From G963668605 sp963668605 (GTDB lineage: Bacteria > Acidobacteriota > Terriglobia > Bryobacterales > Bryobacteraceae), in NCBI GenBank assembly GCA_963668605.1, contig OY764903.1, positions 1,240,001 through 1,304,000 of the forward strand: a stretch of DNA of 64,000 nt, given 5' to 3'. This document shows, piece by piece, positions 44,786 through 54,195 of the stretch. Every line of letters begins with the position of its first letter. Positions within the stretch are counted from its first letter, which is position 1. A program made the translations under genes and the position numbers. The notes under the pieces are model-generated. The model did not search any database. It was not told where the DNA came from and was given only the letters and a program-made list of their open reading frames with translations.

Positions 44786-46339
44786 ATGACGCGGAGAAGA
44801 CTGTTTCTGCAACAATGCACCGCGCTCGGCGCTGCCGCACTGACACAGGCTAGAGCCGCGCACGCCGCTCCAGCTTCCATCGTGGTGGACCCGACACCGC
44901 TGTTCGAGATTTCGCCGTGGCTCTACATGCAGTTCATGGAACCGCTCGGCATCGCGGATAGCTCCGTGGAAGCCGCGTGGGACTACGACACCGGCGACTG
45001 GCGCAAGGATCTGCTGGAAGTCACGCGCGATCTCGCGCCTGGAATGATGCGCTATGGCGGCAACTTGAGCCAGTTCTACAAATGGCGCGAGGGCGTAGGC
45101 CCCGCCCAGGCGCGGCCGCGTATGCGCAACTACGATTGGGGCGGTTGGGAAACCAATCGCGTGGGCACACCCGAGTTCGTCGATTTCTGCCGCCGAGTGG
45201 GGTCCGAGCCGCTCTACTGCGTCAATTTCCTGAGCGACGGACGCAAGGATTTGTGGAAGACGCGCGAAGGCAACCGCTCCGGCGACGCCAGGGAAGCCGC
45301 CGATTGGGTCTCCTATTGCAACGACCCGGAAAACCGCGAGCGTCGCGCCCATGGCGTTCGAGATCCTTACAACCTGAAAATCTGGCAGCTCGGCAACGAG
45401 ACTTCCTATGCGGCAAACCGCTTTTCGAAGGACGAGGCTATCACCCACACGATAGAGTTTGCCAAAGCGATGCGGCAGCGCGACCCGTCGCTGAAGCTAA
45501 TCGGCTGGGGCGATTGGGCGCGTTCCACAGATCGCACTCTCTGGGCCGGGGACATGCTGGCGCGTGCCGGCGAGCATCTCGACTACATCGCAGTGCATTT
45601 GATGGGGCAACGGCCCAAGCGCAAGGACACCGTGCTGCGCGGCACGCGCTACCAGCAGGCCCCGGAGCAAGCGTGGCAGGAACTGATCGAGCTCTCCGGC
45701 GACGTTGAGAAAAAGATCGTCATGTTGGAAGAGGCCGTCGCCTCGGCGCGGTCGAAGGCCGGTATCGCCGTTACGGAGGGGCACCTCAGCCTGGCGCCGC
45801 ACAACATCAATCCCATCCTGATGGAATGGCTTTCCGCGATTTATCACGCGCGCTCGATGAACATCTATCAGCGGCACGGGGCTAAGGTGAAGATCGCGAC
45901 CGCCGCGGATTTCTGTGGCACGCGCTGGACCGTGAACGCGGTGATGATGCAAACGCCGAAAGGCGTGAGCTATCTGACTCCCGTCGGCTCCGTGATGCGG
46001 CTCTTTGGACGGCACAACGGCAAGCAGGGCGTGGCCGTCAAGTCCGCGCCGTCGACCCTTGACGTCGCTGCGAGCCGGACAGGCAACCGCGTCTGGCTCC
46101 ACGTGGCGAACCTGGATTTCCGCGATTCCGTGGAAACGGCGTTAGCGGTCGAAGGTTCCAGGATCGCGAGCGGACGCGTTTTCGAAATCGCGCCGGAGGA
46201 TCCACGCGCGGCGGTGAGTCAGGATGAACCGGACTTGTTCCGCCCGCGCGAGCGCACATTGGGCGGCGGTCCCGTATTCCGGTGGCGCTTTCCGGCGCGC
46301 TCGGTTAGCGCGGTGGAACTCGTCTGCGAAGCACGCTGA
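44786..46339 (+). CDS. Tat-exported GH51-like alpha-L-arabinofuranosidase
   Basis: 517 residues from the ATG at 44786, whose product starts with a twin-arginine signal (MTRRRLFLQQCTALGAAALT). The TIM barrel shows GH51-like features: MMRYGGNLSQFYKWREGVGP, then MRNYDWGGWETNRVGTPEFV. The acid/base Glu is in IWQLGNETSYAANR (about residue 233). The probable nucleophile is in IAVTEGHLSLAPHN. A C-terminal beta sandwich follows. GH51 enzymes release L-arabinofuranose. The gene is divergent from the toxin-antitoxin pair and has no obvious operon partner. Confidence 0.82.
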   Translation: MTRRRLFLQQCTALGAAALTQARAAHAAPASIVVDPTPLFEISPWLYMQFMEPLGIADSSVEAAWDYDTGDWRKDLLEVTRDLAPGMMRYGGNLSQFYKWREGVGPAQARPRMRNYDWGGWETNRVGTPEFVDFCRRVGSEPLYCVNFLSDGRKDLWKTREGNRSGDAREAADWVSYCNDPENRERRAHGVRDPYNLKIWQLGNETSYAANRFSKDEAITHTIEFAKAMRQRDPSLKLIGWGDWARSTDRTLWAGDMLARAGEHLDYIAVHLMGQRPKRKDTVLRGTRYQQAPEQAWQELIELSGDVEKKIVMLEEAVASARSKAGIAVTEGHLSLAPHNINPILMEWLSAIYHARSMNIYQRHGAKVKIATAADFCGTRWTVNAVMMQTPKGVSYLTPVGSVMRLFGRHNGKQGVAVKSAPSTLDVAASRTGNRVWLHVANLDFRDSVETALAVEGSRIASGRVFEIAPEDPRAAVSQDEPDLFRPRERTLGGGPVFRWRFPARSVSAVELVCEAR

Positions 46340-46533
46340 AGCCCTACTGGATCTGCGCCACTGATGCAGACTCGCGCGGAAGACCGCCCTACCGCAATAC
46401 GCAATCAAACCGTTGCCTCGCAGGCATCAGTTTTGCGATCCGCGGTTTGAAGGTCTTGTGCTCGCCCTTGTCGATTTGTGCAACCGGCTGATCTTCGCGA
46501 TGGTACCGGTCGCTCCCGCCCAAACATAGAAAT

Positions 46534-46566
46534 GCCGCGCTCCGTTGCTGGAAACGGAGACGCGGC
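46534..46566. terminator. Hairpin terminator, possibly acting in both directions
   Basis: GCCGCG at 46534-46539 pairs with CGCGGC at 46561-46566, continued inwards by CTCCGTT/AACGGAG with one bulge. TTTTC follows on the plus strand and ATTTCT on the minus strand. It lies 18 bases after the stop of the small Lys-rich gene and serves at least that gene. Confidence 0.65.
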
Positions 46567-46584
46567 GTTTTCAGTTGAAAGCTA

Positions 46585-46782
46585 TTACTTGGCGGGCGTA
46601 GCGACCGGCGCAGCTACTGCCGGCGTGACGGTCTTGACGGCCTTCTTGTGATTTTTCTTGTGCGCAGCCTTCTTGGTGGTTACGGGTGCGGGCGTCTTGG
46701 TTTCGGCCGGAGCCGGGGTCTGCGCGGCAAACGAAGCAGCCGCCATCATGGAGCCGATAATCAATGTGCTCAGGGTTTTCAT
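46585..46782 (-). CDS. Small exported Lys/Ala/Pro-rich protein
   Basis: 65 residues. Signal peptide (MKTLSTLIIGSMMAAASFAA), then a low-complexity mature part with Pro-Ala repeats and a basic stretch (KKAAHKKNHKKAVKTVTPAV). AGAGGAC about 6 bases before the ATG and a downstream hairpin support a real gene. Function unknown; the basic mature chain might bind anionic surface polymers or DNA. It is flanked by non-coding DNA. Confidence 0.65.
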   Translation of the reverse strand: MKTLSTLIIGSMMAAASFAAQTPAPAETKTPAPVTTKKAAHKKNHKKAVKTVTPAVAAPVATPAK

Positions 46783-46891
46783 TTTGTGTCCTCTTCTGGC
46801 GGTTGTCTCTGTCCGCCTTCACTTAGTACGACGTGCGGATAGATTAACCAGGCATTAGCCCGCCGTTAAATTCACTTCATCGCGAATTGGG

Positions 46892-47155
46892 CTTCAGACT
46901 GGCAAGCAATGGGCGAAAGCATACGGTCCGCGTGGGATACGGTCGAATGTCGTCGCGCCTGGCCCGGTGAATACCGGGATGATTCAAAGCTGGAGCATCG
47001 CCGAGCGCCGGGCGTTCATCGAGAGAACTCCGCTTCGTCGAATCGCCGAGCCCGAGGACGTGGCCAACGCCATCTGTTTCCTTCTCGGCGGCGATAGCCG
47101 CCACATTACTGGCGTGTGTCTCGATGTGAACGGCGGATACTACATCGCCACATAA
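46892..47155 (+). pseudogene. C-terminal fragment of a short-chain dehydrogenase/reductase
   Basis: The plus frame reads KQWAKAYGPRGIRSNVVAPG, then PVNTGMIQSWS, RIAEPEDVANAICFLLGGDS and RHITGVCLDVNGGYY before the stop at 47153. This is the last third of a classical SDR (NVVAPGPV-T, PEDVA-A--FL, ITG---VNGG). The nucleotide-binding GxxxGxG part and the YxxxK active site are missing. It is a truncated pseudogene between unrelated genes. Confidence 0.8.
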
Positions 47156-47222
47156 GCCGAAGGGTACAAGCGTACGGGCGGCGATGCTACGACGTGACAA
47201 CATCCAGGCAGATCACGTCGGA

Positions 47223-48641
47223 TTATTTGTAGTACGAGACAATCCCCACACCTTCTTTGACGCTGCCAGGGCTCCCCTTGTCAGGCGCTTCCGCGCCCAT
47301 GGAAATGACGCCTATGTACGCAGGGCGCAGGTGGAATCTGGTGATAAGATACGTCTTCACTTGAGCCGCGCGCCGGCGGCTCACCAGATACTGCTGAGCG
47401 GCCGTTCCTTCTGCCGCGTATCCTTCTATCATGAGTGGCCCGTTCCGAGGAAACTTCAGGAGTTCCGTCATGGCCCCGTCAAGCTTGGTCTTGCCATCGA
47501 CACTGAGTGTCTGCACGCCCTTCGGGTCTTCCTTGAAGACGTCCACGCTTTCCAGCCAGATACGATGTTTCTTGAAACCCTTGGCAAACGTAGGGCTACA
47601 GTATTCCTGCGTAGTGAGGGCCCCCAGATCGTAGAAGCCCCGCTTCTTGAAGAAACCCCGGAAGAAGAAGCTATGCTTCAGCGCTTCCGTATTGTCCGAC
47701 AGGTCGGACATAGCTTCGTGCGCATCAGCCAAGGTTTGCTGTAGGTTCTCACCAACGCCGCCTTCGCCGGAAGCCGACTCGAATCTATCGACAGCGTCCT
47801 TCACCTGCTGCGTAATCTGCTGGAGGTTCTTCATGGCTCGCTGAACTTCGGGAACTATGTCACTCTCCTCGACTCTTTTGACGACCTTCGACGCACTGGC
47901 GGAGGTTTCGCGAAGGCTATCGACAATCTTTTCGGTCTTGCCAACGCTGCGCTTTACGCTATCCTGCAACTCTTTGTCCTTGAACAACGCGCCCATCGTG
48001 CCTTGTCCTTCCTGAACTCCGTCGATGATCTCGCGGAGGTTCGCGCCGATCTTGTCCGCGGATGCAAGGATTCCATTGACGCTCGGGGAGGCGTCTTTGA
48101 TCAAAAGATTGGCTGACTTGGCCGTGCCTTCGATCTGCGCCAACGTGGAAAGGAGTTGGTCTTTGACGCCTGCCATGATACCGTTCACCTGTCCGACGAC
48201 ACCGTTGATCTCATCCATCAGGTCGCCCCAATCGAAGGGCTCTTTGGCTTGGATCATCGAATTGTTTTGCGCAAGCGGCGAATCCGCGGACCCGGCATCG
48301 ATCTGAAGAAACTTATTTCCAAGCAGGCCGTCAGTCTGGATGGTTGCTACTGAATCCTGTCGAACAATGGGATGTAGCTTTTCGACAATTCGAAAATGGA
48401 TGCGAAACTTGGCATCGGGCCGCGCAGGGACTTCGATGCGCGTTACCGTCCCTGCGTCCATTCCAGCGACGCGGACCTTCCCTCCATCCTGTATGCCGGT
48501 GATCTTCGAGAAGTCCGCGTAGACGTTGAAGGATTTCGTGAACAACTGGTTGCTGTTGCCAATCAGGAACAGCCCTACGCCAAACAACACCAGGCAACCT
48601 CCGACGAATATGCCCACAATGAGTTTTCTTGTGCGTTCCAT
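47223..48641 (-). CDS. MCE-domain protein (MlaD-like) fused to an OmpA-like domain
   Basis: 472 residues. An N-terminal anchor (LIVGIFVGGCLVLFGVGLFL) leads to an MCE domain at about 35-120 (VYADFSKITGIQDGGKVRVA, GLLGNKFLQIDAG). A long helical region of about 220 residues follows (KSANLLIKDASPSVNGILAS, KVVKRVEESDIVPEVQRAMK). The end, about 385-472, matches an OmpA C-terminal domain: GPLMIEGYAAEGTAAQQYLV and SRRRAAQVKTYLI. MlaD proteins form hexameric rings that carry phospholipids across the periplasm. The OmpA-like end might tether the ring to peptidoglycan. It starts 2 bases after the ATPase gene. Confidence 0.86.
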   Translation of the reverse strand: MERTRKLIVGIFVGGCLVLFGVGLFLIGNSNQLFTKSFNVYADFSKITGIQDGGKVRVAGMDAGTVTRIEVPARPDAKFRIHFRIVEKLHPIVRQDSVATIQTDGLLGNKFLQIDAGSADSPLAQNNSMIQAKEPFDWGDLMDEINGVVGQVNGIMAGVKDQLLSTLAQIEGTAKSANLLIKDASPSVNGILASADKIGANLREIIDGVQEGQGTMGALFKDKELQDSVKRSVGKTEKIVDSLRETSASASKVVKRVEESDIVPEVQRAMKNLQQITQQVKDAVDRFESASGEGGVGENLQQTLADAHEAMSDLSDNTEALKHSFFFRGFFKKRGFYDLGALTTQEYCSPTFAKGFKKHRIWLESVDVFKEDPKGVQTLSVDGKTKLDGAMTELLKFPRNGPLMIEGYAAEGTAAQQYLVSRRRAAQVKTYLITRFHLRPAYIGVISMGAEAPDKGSPGSVKEGVGIVSYYK

Positions 48642-48643
48642 CT

Positions 48644-49417
48644 TTATCCACCCTGTTGGGACTTCATGAAATTCCGAACCAATTGATGCTCACTGTGCTC
48701 AAGTTCATCCACTGTTCCCTCTGCCAGCAGTTGGCCATTCTCAAGAAAGGCCATGCGATCGGCAATGCGGCGAGCGCTCGGGATATTGTGCGTCACAACG
48801 ACCAGCGTCGCGTGGTGATTCGTCTTAATGCCGATCAGCAGTTCATCGATCTCTGTCGACGTGATCGGATCAAGTCCGGCGCTAGGTTCATCTACAAGGA
48901 GAATTGAGGGCTTCATCGCCAAGGCACGGGCAAGTCCCGCGCGCTTCCGCATTCCGCCGGACAGATCCCCGGGCATGCTGTCGTACTCCTCACCCAGGCC
49001 GAGTTGTTCGAGAATACTTTGGGCTTGATCGCGAATCGCTGCATTCGCCTGCCGCGTGTGGCGGCGAAGGGGGAAAGCGACGTTTTCTCCGACTGAAATG
49101 GAGTCAAACAGTGCCGCGCTCTGGAACAGGAATCCCATGTGCTTTCGAGTTGCCGCCAAATCGTTACTCCCGAGTTTCGTAATATCTTCACCATTGATAA
49201 GCACAGAGCCGGAATCTGCCTTGAGAAGCCCACAAATCAGTTTGAGGGTGACGCTCTTGCCCGTGCCGCTCCGTCCTAATAGAACGAACGCGGCGCCCGC
49301 GGACACCGAGAACGAAATATCCGTCAGTACGCTGCGCGATCCGAAAGACTTGGAAACCGAATCGAATCCGATCGCGTACTTGCCGTCCTGCCGGCCTACC
49401 TCAGGATCGCCGCTCAT
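48644..49417 (-). CDS. ABC transporter ATPase, MlaF-like
   Basis: 257 residues from the ATG at 49417, which overlaps the permease stop (ATGA). Walker A GRSGTGKS, signature LSGGMRKRAGLARAL, Walker B ILLVDEPSAGLDP and the switch His in VVVTHNI are all present. The LSGGMRKR signature is typical of MlaF/Mkl-type lipid transporters. It powers the MCE system formed with the neighbouring permease and MCE genes. Confidence 0.93.
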   Translation of the reverse strand: MSGDPEVGRQDGKYAIGFDSVSKSFGSRSVLTDISFSVSAGAAFVLLGRSGTGKSVTLKLICGLLKADSGSVLINGEDITKLGSNDLAATRKHMGFLFQSAALFDSISVGENVAFPLRRHTRQANAAIRDQAQSILEQLGLGEEYDSMPGDLSGGMRKRAGLARALAMKPSILLVDEPSAGLDPITSTEIDELLIGIKTNHHATLVVVTHNIPSARRIADRMAFLENGQLLAEGTVDELEHSEHQLVRNFMKSQQGG

Positions 49418-50235
49418 GAGTTGCCCCCGGGGTACAGGAAGAATATGAACTTCACTAAAATGACGTTGCACACTATGAGGAAGATCGAAGAGAAGACCAC
49501 GCTTTGAGTGGAAGCGCGCCCGACGCCTTCTGCCCCGCCTGTCGCGTTATAGCCAAGATAGGAGGATGTCGAGCCGATCAGGAATCCGAACACCATTGTT
49601 TTTACAGTGGGCGGAATATAGTCGGAAAAGGTCAAACTGCTGAAGGCGGCTTTGAAATAGAATGTGAACGAAGTTCCGGAGACGATGTTCTCCGCAAAGA
49701 ATCCTCCCAGAATTCCCGCGAAGTTCATTAAGACGGTAAGAAGCGGCATAGCCACGACGCAGGCTACAACTCTCGTGACCACCAGATACTTGAACGAATT
49801 CACGGCAAGCGATTCGAGTGCGTCAATTTGCTCGGTGACGCGCATTCCACCGAGTTCCGCGCCAATGCCGGCGCCCACACGGCCGGAAACTAGAAGTCCG
49901 GTGATCAACGGCCCGGTTTCTTTCACCAAAGCGAAGGCGAGGGCCGCTGGTATCATCGACTCGGCCCCGAATCGTTCGAGTGTGGAACGTGTGTGCATGG
50001 AGAGAACGGCGCCTACGGCAAGGCCCGAAAGGACAATTAAAGGAGCGGATCGCCATCCGATTTCGAAGATCTGCTTCAGGATTTCGGTGAACTCGAAAGG
50101 CCGGCGGAAACACCCAAGCACCACTTGGCCTGCAAATAGGCTGAGTCCGCCAAACCACTCAACTGCTTCTCCGACGCCAGCCATCACCCTATCTATCGCG
50201 GAAGATCTTAGCTTAGCCGTGGGATAAGTTGCCAT
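49414..50235 (-). CDS. ABC transporter permease, MlaE-like
   Basis: 273 residues with five or six membrane helices. Family marks are RSAPLIVLSGLAVGAVLSMH, ETGPLITGLLVSGRVGAGIG and AELGGMRVTEQIDALESLAV. MlaE permeases move phospholipids between the inner membrane and the MCE ring. It is the first gene of the three-gene minus-strand operon and is joined to the ATPase gene by a 4-base overlap. No MlaC- or MlaA-like gene is in the window. Confidence 0.93.
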   Translation of the reverse strand: MATYPTAKLRSSAIDRVMAGVGEAVEWFGGLSLFAGQVVLGCFRRPFEFTEILKQIFEIGWRSAPLIVLSGLAVGAVLSMHTRSTLERFGAESMIPAALAFALVKETGPLITGLLVSGRVGAGIGAELGGMRVTEQIDALESLAVNSFKYLVVTRVVACVVAMPLLTVLMNFAGILGGFFAENIVSGTSFTFYFKAAFSSLTFSDYIPPTVKTMVFGFLIGSTSSYLGYNATGGAEGVGRASTQSVVFSSIFLIVCNVILVKFIFFLYPGGNS

Positions 50236-50503
50236 AGTGAATCAAGCGACGCAGACGACAAAGTTTGCATGGGCAATTTCACAACCAAAGCTGAATGTTC
50301 ATCGAATGCTTGGATTTGCGTGCGGAACCGCTACTGCGGAATCGAAGTGCGGAAGGCGCCTGACCCTCTGGGGTCAGGTGACCATATGCGGTCACCACGA
50401 TTACTTGCGAGTTGGTTGCAACGCCGCTGGTCGCTTGACGAGCACTGCCTCTAAAAGAGCCCACTCAAAAGCGGTACATCGTTGCATTCTGTGCTTTGAT
50501 GAC

Positions 50504-52231
50504 TCAAGTTCTTGCCTTCTGCAAGATGCGTGGCAGCAACACAAGCGCGCCGCCATAAAGCAGCAGTGACGCGAATAGCGCCAGTGTATGGCCTTGCCGG
50601 AAGTCCTGCAATACAAGCTTGTAAGCGGCCAGCGCCATCAGAGGATAGACCAGCCAGACCATCTCTTGCCGCACGTAGCGCTTACCCGCCCATGCGAGTG
50701 CCAGCGTGAGCAGTGTGAGCGTAGCAGTGCGCAATGCCGGATGGAACCCGGTGAACGGCGCAAAGGCGGCGACTAGCAATCCGGCGATCAGGCCCACTAT
50801 GGCCCAGACTGCGTTCGCGGACAGAAGCAGCGTGCAGAGCCGGACTGACCACGACGTGTCCTCAGGCATGCTGGCTCGCAGCAATAGAGCGTATCCAGCG
50901 ATGGCGCCCGCGATGCAGATCCAACCGGCGAGTGCGGGCGATATCCAGGCGCCGCCTGAATCGAGCAACTGGCTCGCCGACCAGCCGGCCAGGCCCGAAA
51001 TAGCGGAACCCAGTGCGAGATAAATTGCTCCGTGCCAGTTCAGGGTGGTTCGTCCGCTGTGCCCGCCCAGCAGAATACAACCAATCGCGAACGTACACCA
51101 CAACGCGGCGAGAAACACATCGGTCAGCAGCATGTAACTACCGCTCAGCAACAGCAGCAGGGCGAATCCGGAATAGGTGTAGAAGTTGCGGTCATGCCGG
51201 CCATGCCGTTCCAGGAACGCAAATGCCACGGTATAGCAGGCTACAGCGCAGAGCACGCCGAAACCTGCGGCCAAGGACACGGCCGCCGGGTGGCTCTGCT
51301 CCACGCGCACTGTGCCGCCGAGGCAGAGCAGAAACGCGAGTATGCTCTGCGAAATTTCGAATGTCGTGAACGTTACCCCGCGAACCAGCGTACGTACAAT
51401 CGTGCTCGCGAGGTAGATGCCGAGCAGCGCCGAGGCCAGCGTCAGCATCATGCCGATAGAGAACGGCACGTATCCTTCAGGCAAGCCATTGGGGCGCGTG
51501 GCGACGATGATCATCAGGAGCACTGCCAGGTCTGCCGAGATAGCGACAACCCAGCGTTCGCGCAGCCAGTGGTCAAGACAGGCTGAGAATTCGACCGCGG
51601 CGGCGATCGCGAGTAGCGCCAGCGTGAAGGGCACAGTGTCATGGGTGGCCAACAGCAGGGCGAACGTAGCGGTCAATGCGCCCAACGTCGTGATCCAAGC
51701 CACGAGTGCGATGTTCTTCGTCCACGAAATCGCCAGACCGAAAACGGCAAAAAAGGTAAGGACGCCGGCCGCGGCCCACGCTGAAATTGCCGTGAAACGC
51801 ACAGTTGCTTCCCAGAGCAGCGGCCCAAGCACCAGTACCGAAGTGAGACCGTGCATGGCGGCCACGAATTTCTGCTCCGGATCTGTGCGCGCGGCCAGCA
51901 CCAGCCATAGCATCGCGTAGAGCAGACCCGCTGCTACGCCTGCCGCCTGCGGGACTGCGCCGCTCTCAGTGATCGCCCGCAACAGATACGCGCCGGCCAG
52001 CGCTAACAGCGCTTTGCCCAACACGGGAATCGCGCGCGTCGTTTCTTCGAGTGCCGGAGCAAGCGGATCAATTTCTGGCTCAGCGGAAAACGGGACAGGC
52101 GTCGCAGCCTCTGGCTGTGCGGCCGCGCTTGCCAGGCGTTGCTCCAGATTGAAGACCCTTTCCTGTAGCGCTCGAACTTGCGCGCTCAGGTCCTCAAGAT
52201 CAGATTGCCGGGAAACCGCCGGATGGCCCAT
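50504..52231 (-). CDS. Polytopic membrane protein, DUF2339-like
   Basis: 575 residues. After a short coiled coil (LEDLSAQVRALQERVFNLEQ) come more than 15 hydrophobic helices rich in Ala, Leu and Gly, for example ISAWAAAGVLTFFAVFGLAI and WICIAGAIAGYALLL. This matches the layout of DUF2339-type proteins of unknown function. GAGGAGG lies 5 bases before the ATG. It starts 10 bases after the NrfD-like gene, so it is part of the electron-transfer operon, though its role there is unknown. Positions 50236-50503 hold nothing recognisable. Confidence 0.68.
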   Translation of the reverse strand: MGHPAVSRQSDLEDLSAQVRALQERVFNLEQRLASAAAQPEAATPVPFSAEPEIDPLAPALEETTRAIPVLGKALLALAGAYLLRAITESGAVPQAAGVAAGLLYAMLWLVLAARTDPEQKFVAAMHGLTSVLVLGPLLWEATVRFTAISAWAAAGVLTFFAVFGLAISWTKNIALVAWITTLGALTATFALLLATHDTVPFTLALLAIAAAVEFSACLDHWLRERWVVAISADLAVLLMIIVATRPNGLPEGYVPFSIGMMLTLASALLGIYLASTIVRTLVRGVTFTTFEISQSILAFLLCLGGTVRVEQSHPAAVSLAAGFGVLCAVACYTVAFAFLERHGRHDRNFYTYSGFALLLLLSGSYMLLTDVFLAALWCTFAIGCILLGGHSGRTTLNWHGAIYLALGSAISGLAGWSASQLLDSGGAWISPALAGWICIAGAIAGYALLLRASMPEDTSWSVRLCTLLLSANAVWAIVGLIAGLLVAAFAPFTGFHPALRTATLTLLTLALAWAGKRYVRQEMVWLVYPLMALAAYKLVLQDFRQGHTLALFASLLLYGGALVLLPRILQKART

Positions 52232-52241
52232 GGGGTCCTCC

Positions 52242-53408
52242 TCATGCAGCCTCCTTCTTTGTCCACGGAGGCAGCAGGTTGACTAGCACCCAGAGAATCG
52301 CAAACGGAAGAATCATGAGTGCGATGGCACTGAACAATCCCTCGCGTGTCGCGAACTCCATTTTGTAAGTGGTATATCCGAGGAAACTTTTCGAAAAAAG
52401 CTGTCCTCCGATCACCACATTCCACCGCATTGCGAAAATCCCAATCAACGTCAGTGCGCTGGCGGTTATATAAATGCCTTTGCGAATCGGCTCACGCAAG
52501 CGGACTACCTGCGTCAGCGCCAGCAGACAAATTGGCAGGATGGTGCCTAGCCAGATTTGCAATACGACCTGCGATCCGTACAAACGTGTATGCACCATGA
52601 AGTCGAGCGAACGGAAGGACTCGTCGGCTTCGTAAATCCGGTGCACCAGGTCGAGCATCTCCAGTGAAAAATCGACAAGAAAGACGTACAACAGATATTT
52701 GGCGATCGTATCCAGGCAACTGATTTCGACGCGCAGGCCCTTCAATCGCCAGATCACAGCATAGAGCAACAGCACCGCCGCAATGCCTGAAACCATCGCG
52801 GAGAAGAGGAATACAATCGGCATCAGCGGCGTCGACCACCACGGATTCGCTTTGACCGATCCGAAGATAAACCCTACGTAGCCATGCAGCAGAAATGCAG
52901 AGGGGATACCGATCACAGTGATGAACCAGCCCACCCGGTCATCGATGCGCCGCGCCGCTGGGCTGATGTTTTGCGATCCGAGCGTCAGCGCACGGTACAC
53001 CCAGCGCATCACGCCTGTCCGGCTGCGCGAAAGCAGCACGATGTCTTCGCGGTAATCCAGCCAGATTTCGAGCAGCAGAACCACCATTAAGTACCACAGG
53101 TACACGAAGCCGAACATCGCCATTGCGGAGCTCGTGTGCGGAGTCAGGTACATTTCCAGCGAGCGCTCCGGGTGCCCCAGATGCAGTTGCAGCGGCAGCG
53201 GCGCAACCAGCAGGAACGCCAGCGCAGTGAGCAATGCCAGTCGATACGTCGGCTTCACCGCCTTCACGTTGAAGACACGTTCGAGCGAAGCCAAAATGAA
53301 GGCGCCTGCGACCAAACCCGTGATGTACGGGTAGAGGACGATCAGAATGCCCCACTGCAACTCGACTTCGTTCGGGTACATGAACCCTTCGACGCCGGGT
53401 ATCATCAT
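52242..53408 (-). CDS. NrfD/PsrC-type quinol-interacting membrane subunit
   Basis: 388 residues with eight to ten membrane helices. Family marks include YPYITGLVAGAFILASLERV, LHLGHPERSLEMYLTPHTSS and MAMFGFVYLWYLMV. The GHPER motif is typical of NrfD-like subunits that exchange electrons with quinones. GGAGG lies 6 bases before the ATG at 53408. It follows the ferredoxin gene by 13 bases. Partner enzymes usually include a molybdopterin or multiheme catalytic subunit; none is in this operon. Confidence 0.9.
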   Translation of the reverse strand: MMIPGVEGFMYPNEVELQWGILIVLYPYITGLVAGAFILASLERVFNVKAVKPTYRLALLTALAFLLVAPLPLQLHLGHPERSLEMYLTPHTSSAMAMFGFVYLWYLMVVLLLEIWLDYREDIVLLSRSRTGVMRWVYRALTLGSQNISPAARRIDDRVGWFITVIGIPSAFLLHGYVGFIFGSVKANPWWSTPLMPIVFLFSAMVSGIAAVLLLYAVIWRLKGLRVEISCLDTIAKYLLYVFLVDFSLEMLDLVHRIYEADESFRSLDFMVHTRLYGSQVVLQIWLGTILPICLLALTQVVRLREPIRKGIYITASALTLIGIFAMRWNVVIGGQLFSKSFLGYTTYKMEFATREGLFSAIALMILPFAILWVLVNLLPPWTKKEAA

Positions 53409-53421
53409 CTCTCGCCTCCTC

Positions 53422-54177
53422 TTAGCGGACCGAACCGTCCAGGCCCTTGTAATAGACCTTGGCGTGCGTTGCCATGTGCGGTTTCAGAACCTGCACCTTG
53501 TTCTCGCGCAGAAACTTGTACACCGGATCTGCCGGATTTTTTAAATCCGCCAGTTTGCGCGCGCCCGTCGGACAAGCTTCGCAGCATGCCGTCGTGAGCC
53601 CCTTGGTGATGCGGTGGTAGCAGAGTGTGCATTTGTCCACCGTCTGCTTTGCGGGGTTAATGTAGCGGCATCCATACGGGCAGGCCTGCACGCAGTAGCG
53701 GCAGCCGAGGCAATACTTTTCGTCCACCAGCACCACGCCGTCCGGACTGTCGAAGGTGGCGCCGACGGGACAGACCTGCACGCACGGCGAATCCTCACAG
53801 TGATTGCAGAGCTTTGGCACGAAGAAGCTCTTGCTTCCCTTGGCCTCGCTGGGCGGGAAACCGTCGAACGCGCCATTCGGTGATTCCACGTGCGGGTGTT
53901 CGAAGTCTCTGCCGTTTACCGTGTAGCGCTCCACCCAGGTGCGGAAGAACCCATTCGGCACGCCGTTTTCCTGCGCGCATCCGCGCACGCAGTTACCGCA
54001 CCCGATGCACTTCTCGATGTCGATCGTCATCGTCCACCAGTGGTCGGTGGTGCGGTATTCGTCACCCTTGGCGGGCTCCGGTTCTGCGGCCAACTTGAGC
54101 GCGGGCGGCGCCAGTGCGCCGATGATGATGAGGCTCCCGGCCTTGTGAAGCAGGTCCCTTCGGCTGATATCGCTCAT
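53422..54177 (-). CDS. Tat-exported 4Fe-4S ferredoxin (NrfC/DsrO-like)
   Basis: 251 residues. Tat signal SRRDLLHKAGSLIIIGALAP. Four 4Fe-4S binding motifs can be read: CIGCGNCVRGC (about 57-67), CNHCEDSPCVQVC (about 123-135), CLGCRYCVQACPYGC and CTLCYHRITKG with the following Cys pairs. This is the four-cluster build of periplasmic NrfC/PsrB subunits. It carries electrons between the tetraheme cytochrome and the NrfD subunit encoded on either side. AGGAAAGG lies before the ATG. Confidence 0.92.
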   Translation of the reverse strand: MSDISRRDLLHKAGSLIIIGALAPPALKLAAEPEPAKGDEYRTTDHWWTMTIDIEKCIGCGNCVRGCAQENGVPNGFFRTWVERYTVNGRDFEHPHVESPNGAFDGFPPSEAKGSKSFFVPKLCNHCEDSPCVQVCPVGATFDSPDGVVLVDEKYCLGCRYCVQACPYGCRYINPAKQTVDKCTLCYHRITKGLTTACCEACPTGARKLADLKNPADPVYKFLRENKVQVLKPHMATHAKVYYKGLDGSVR

Positions 54178-54195
54178 GCTTTCCCTTTCCTGTTC

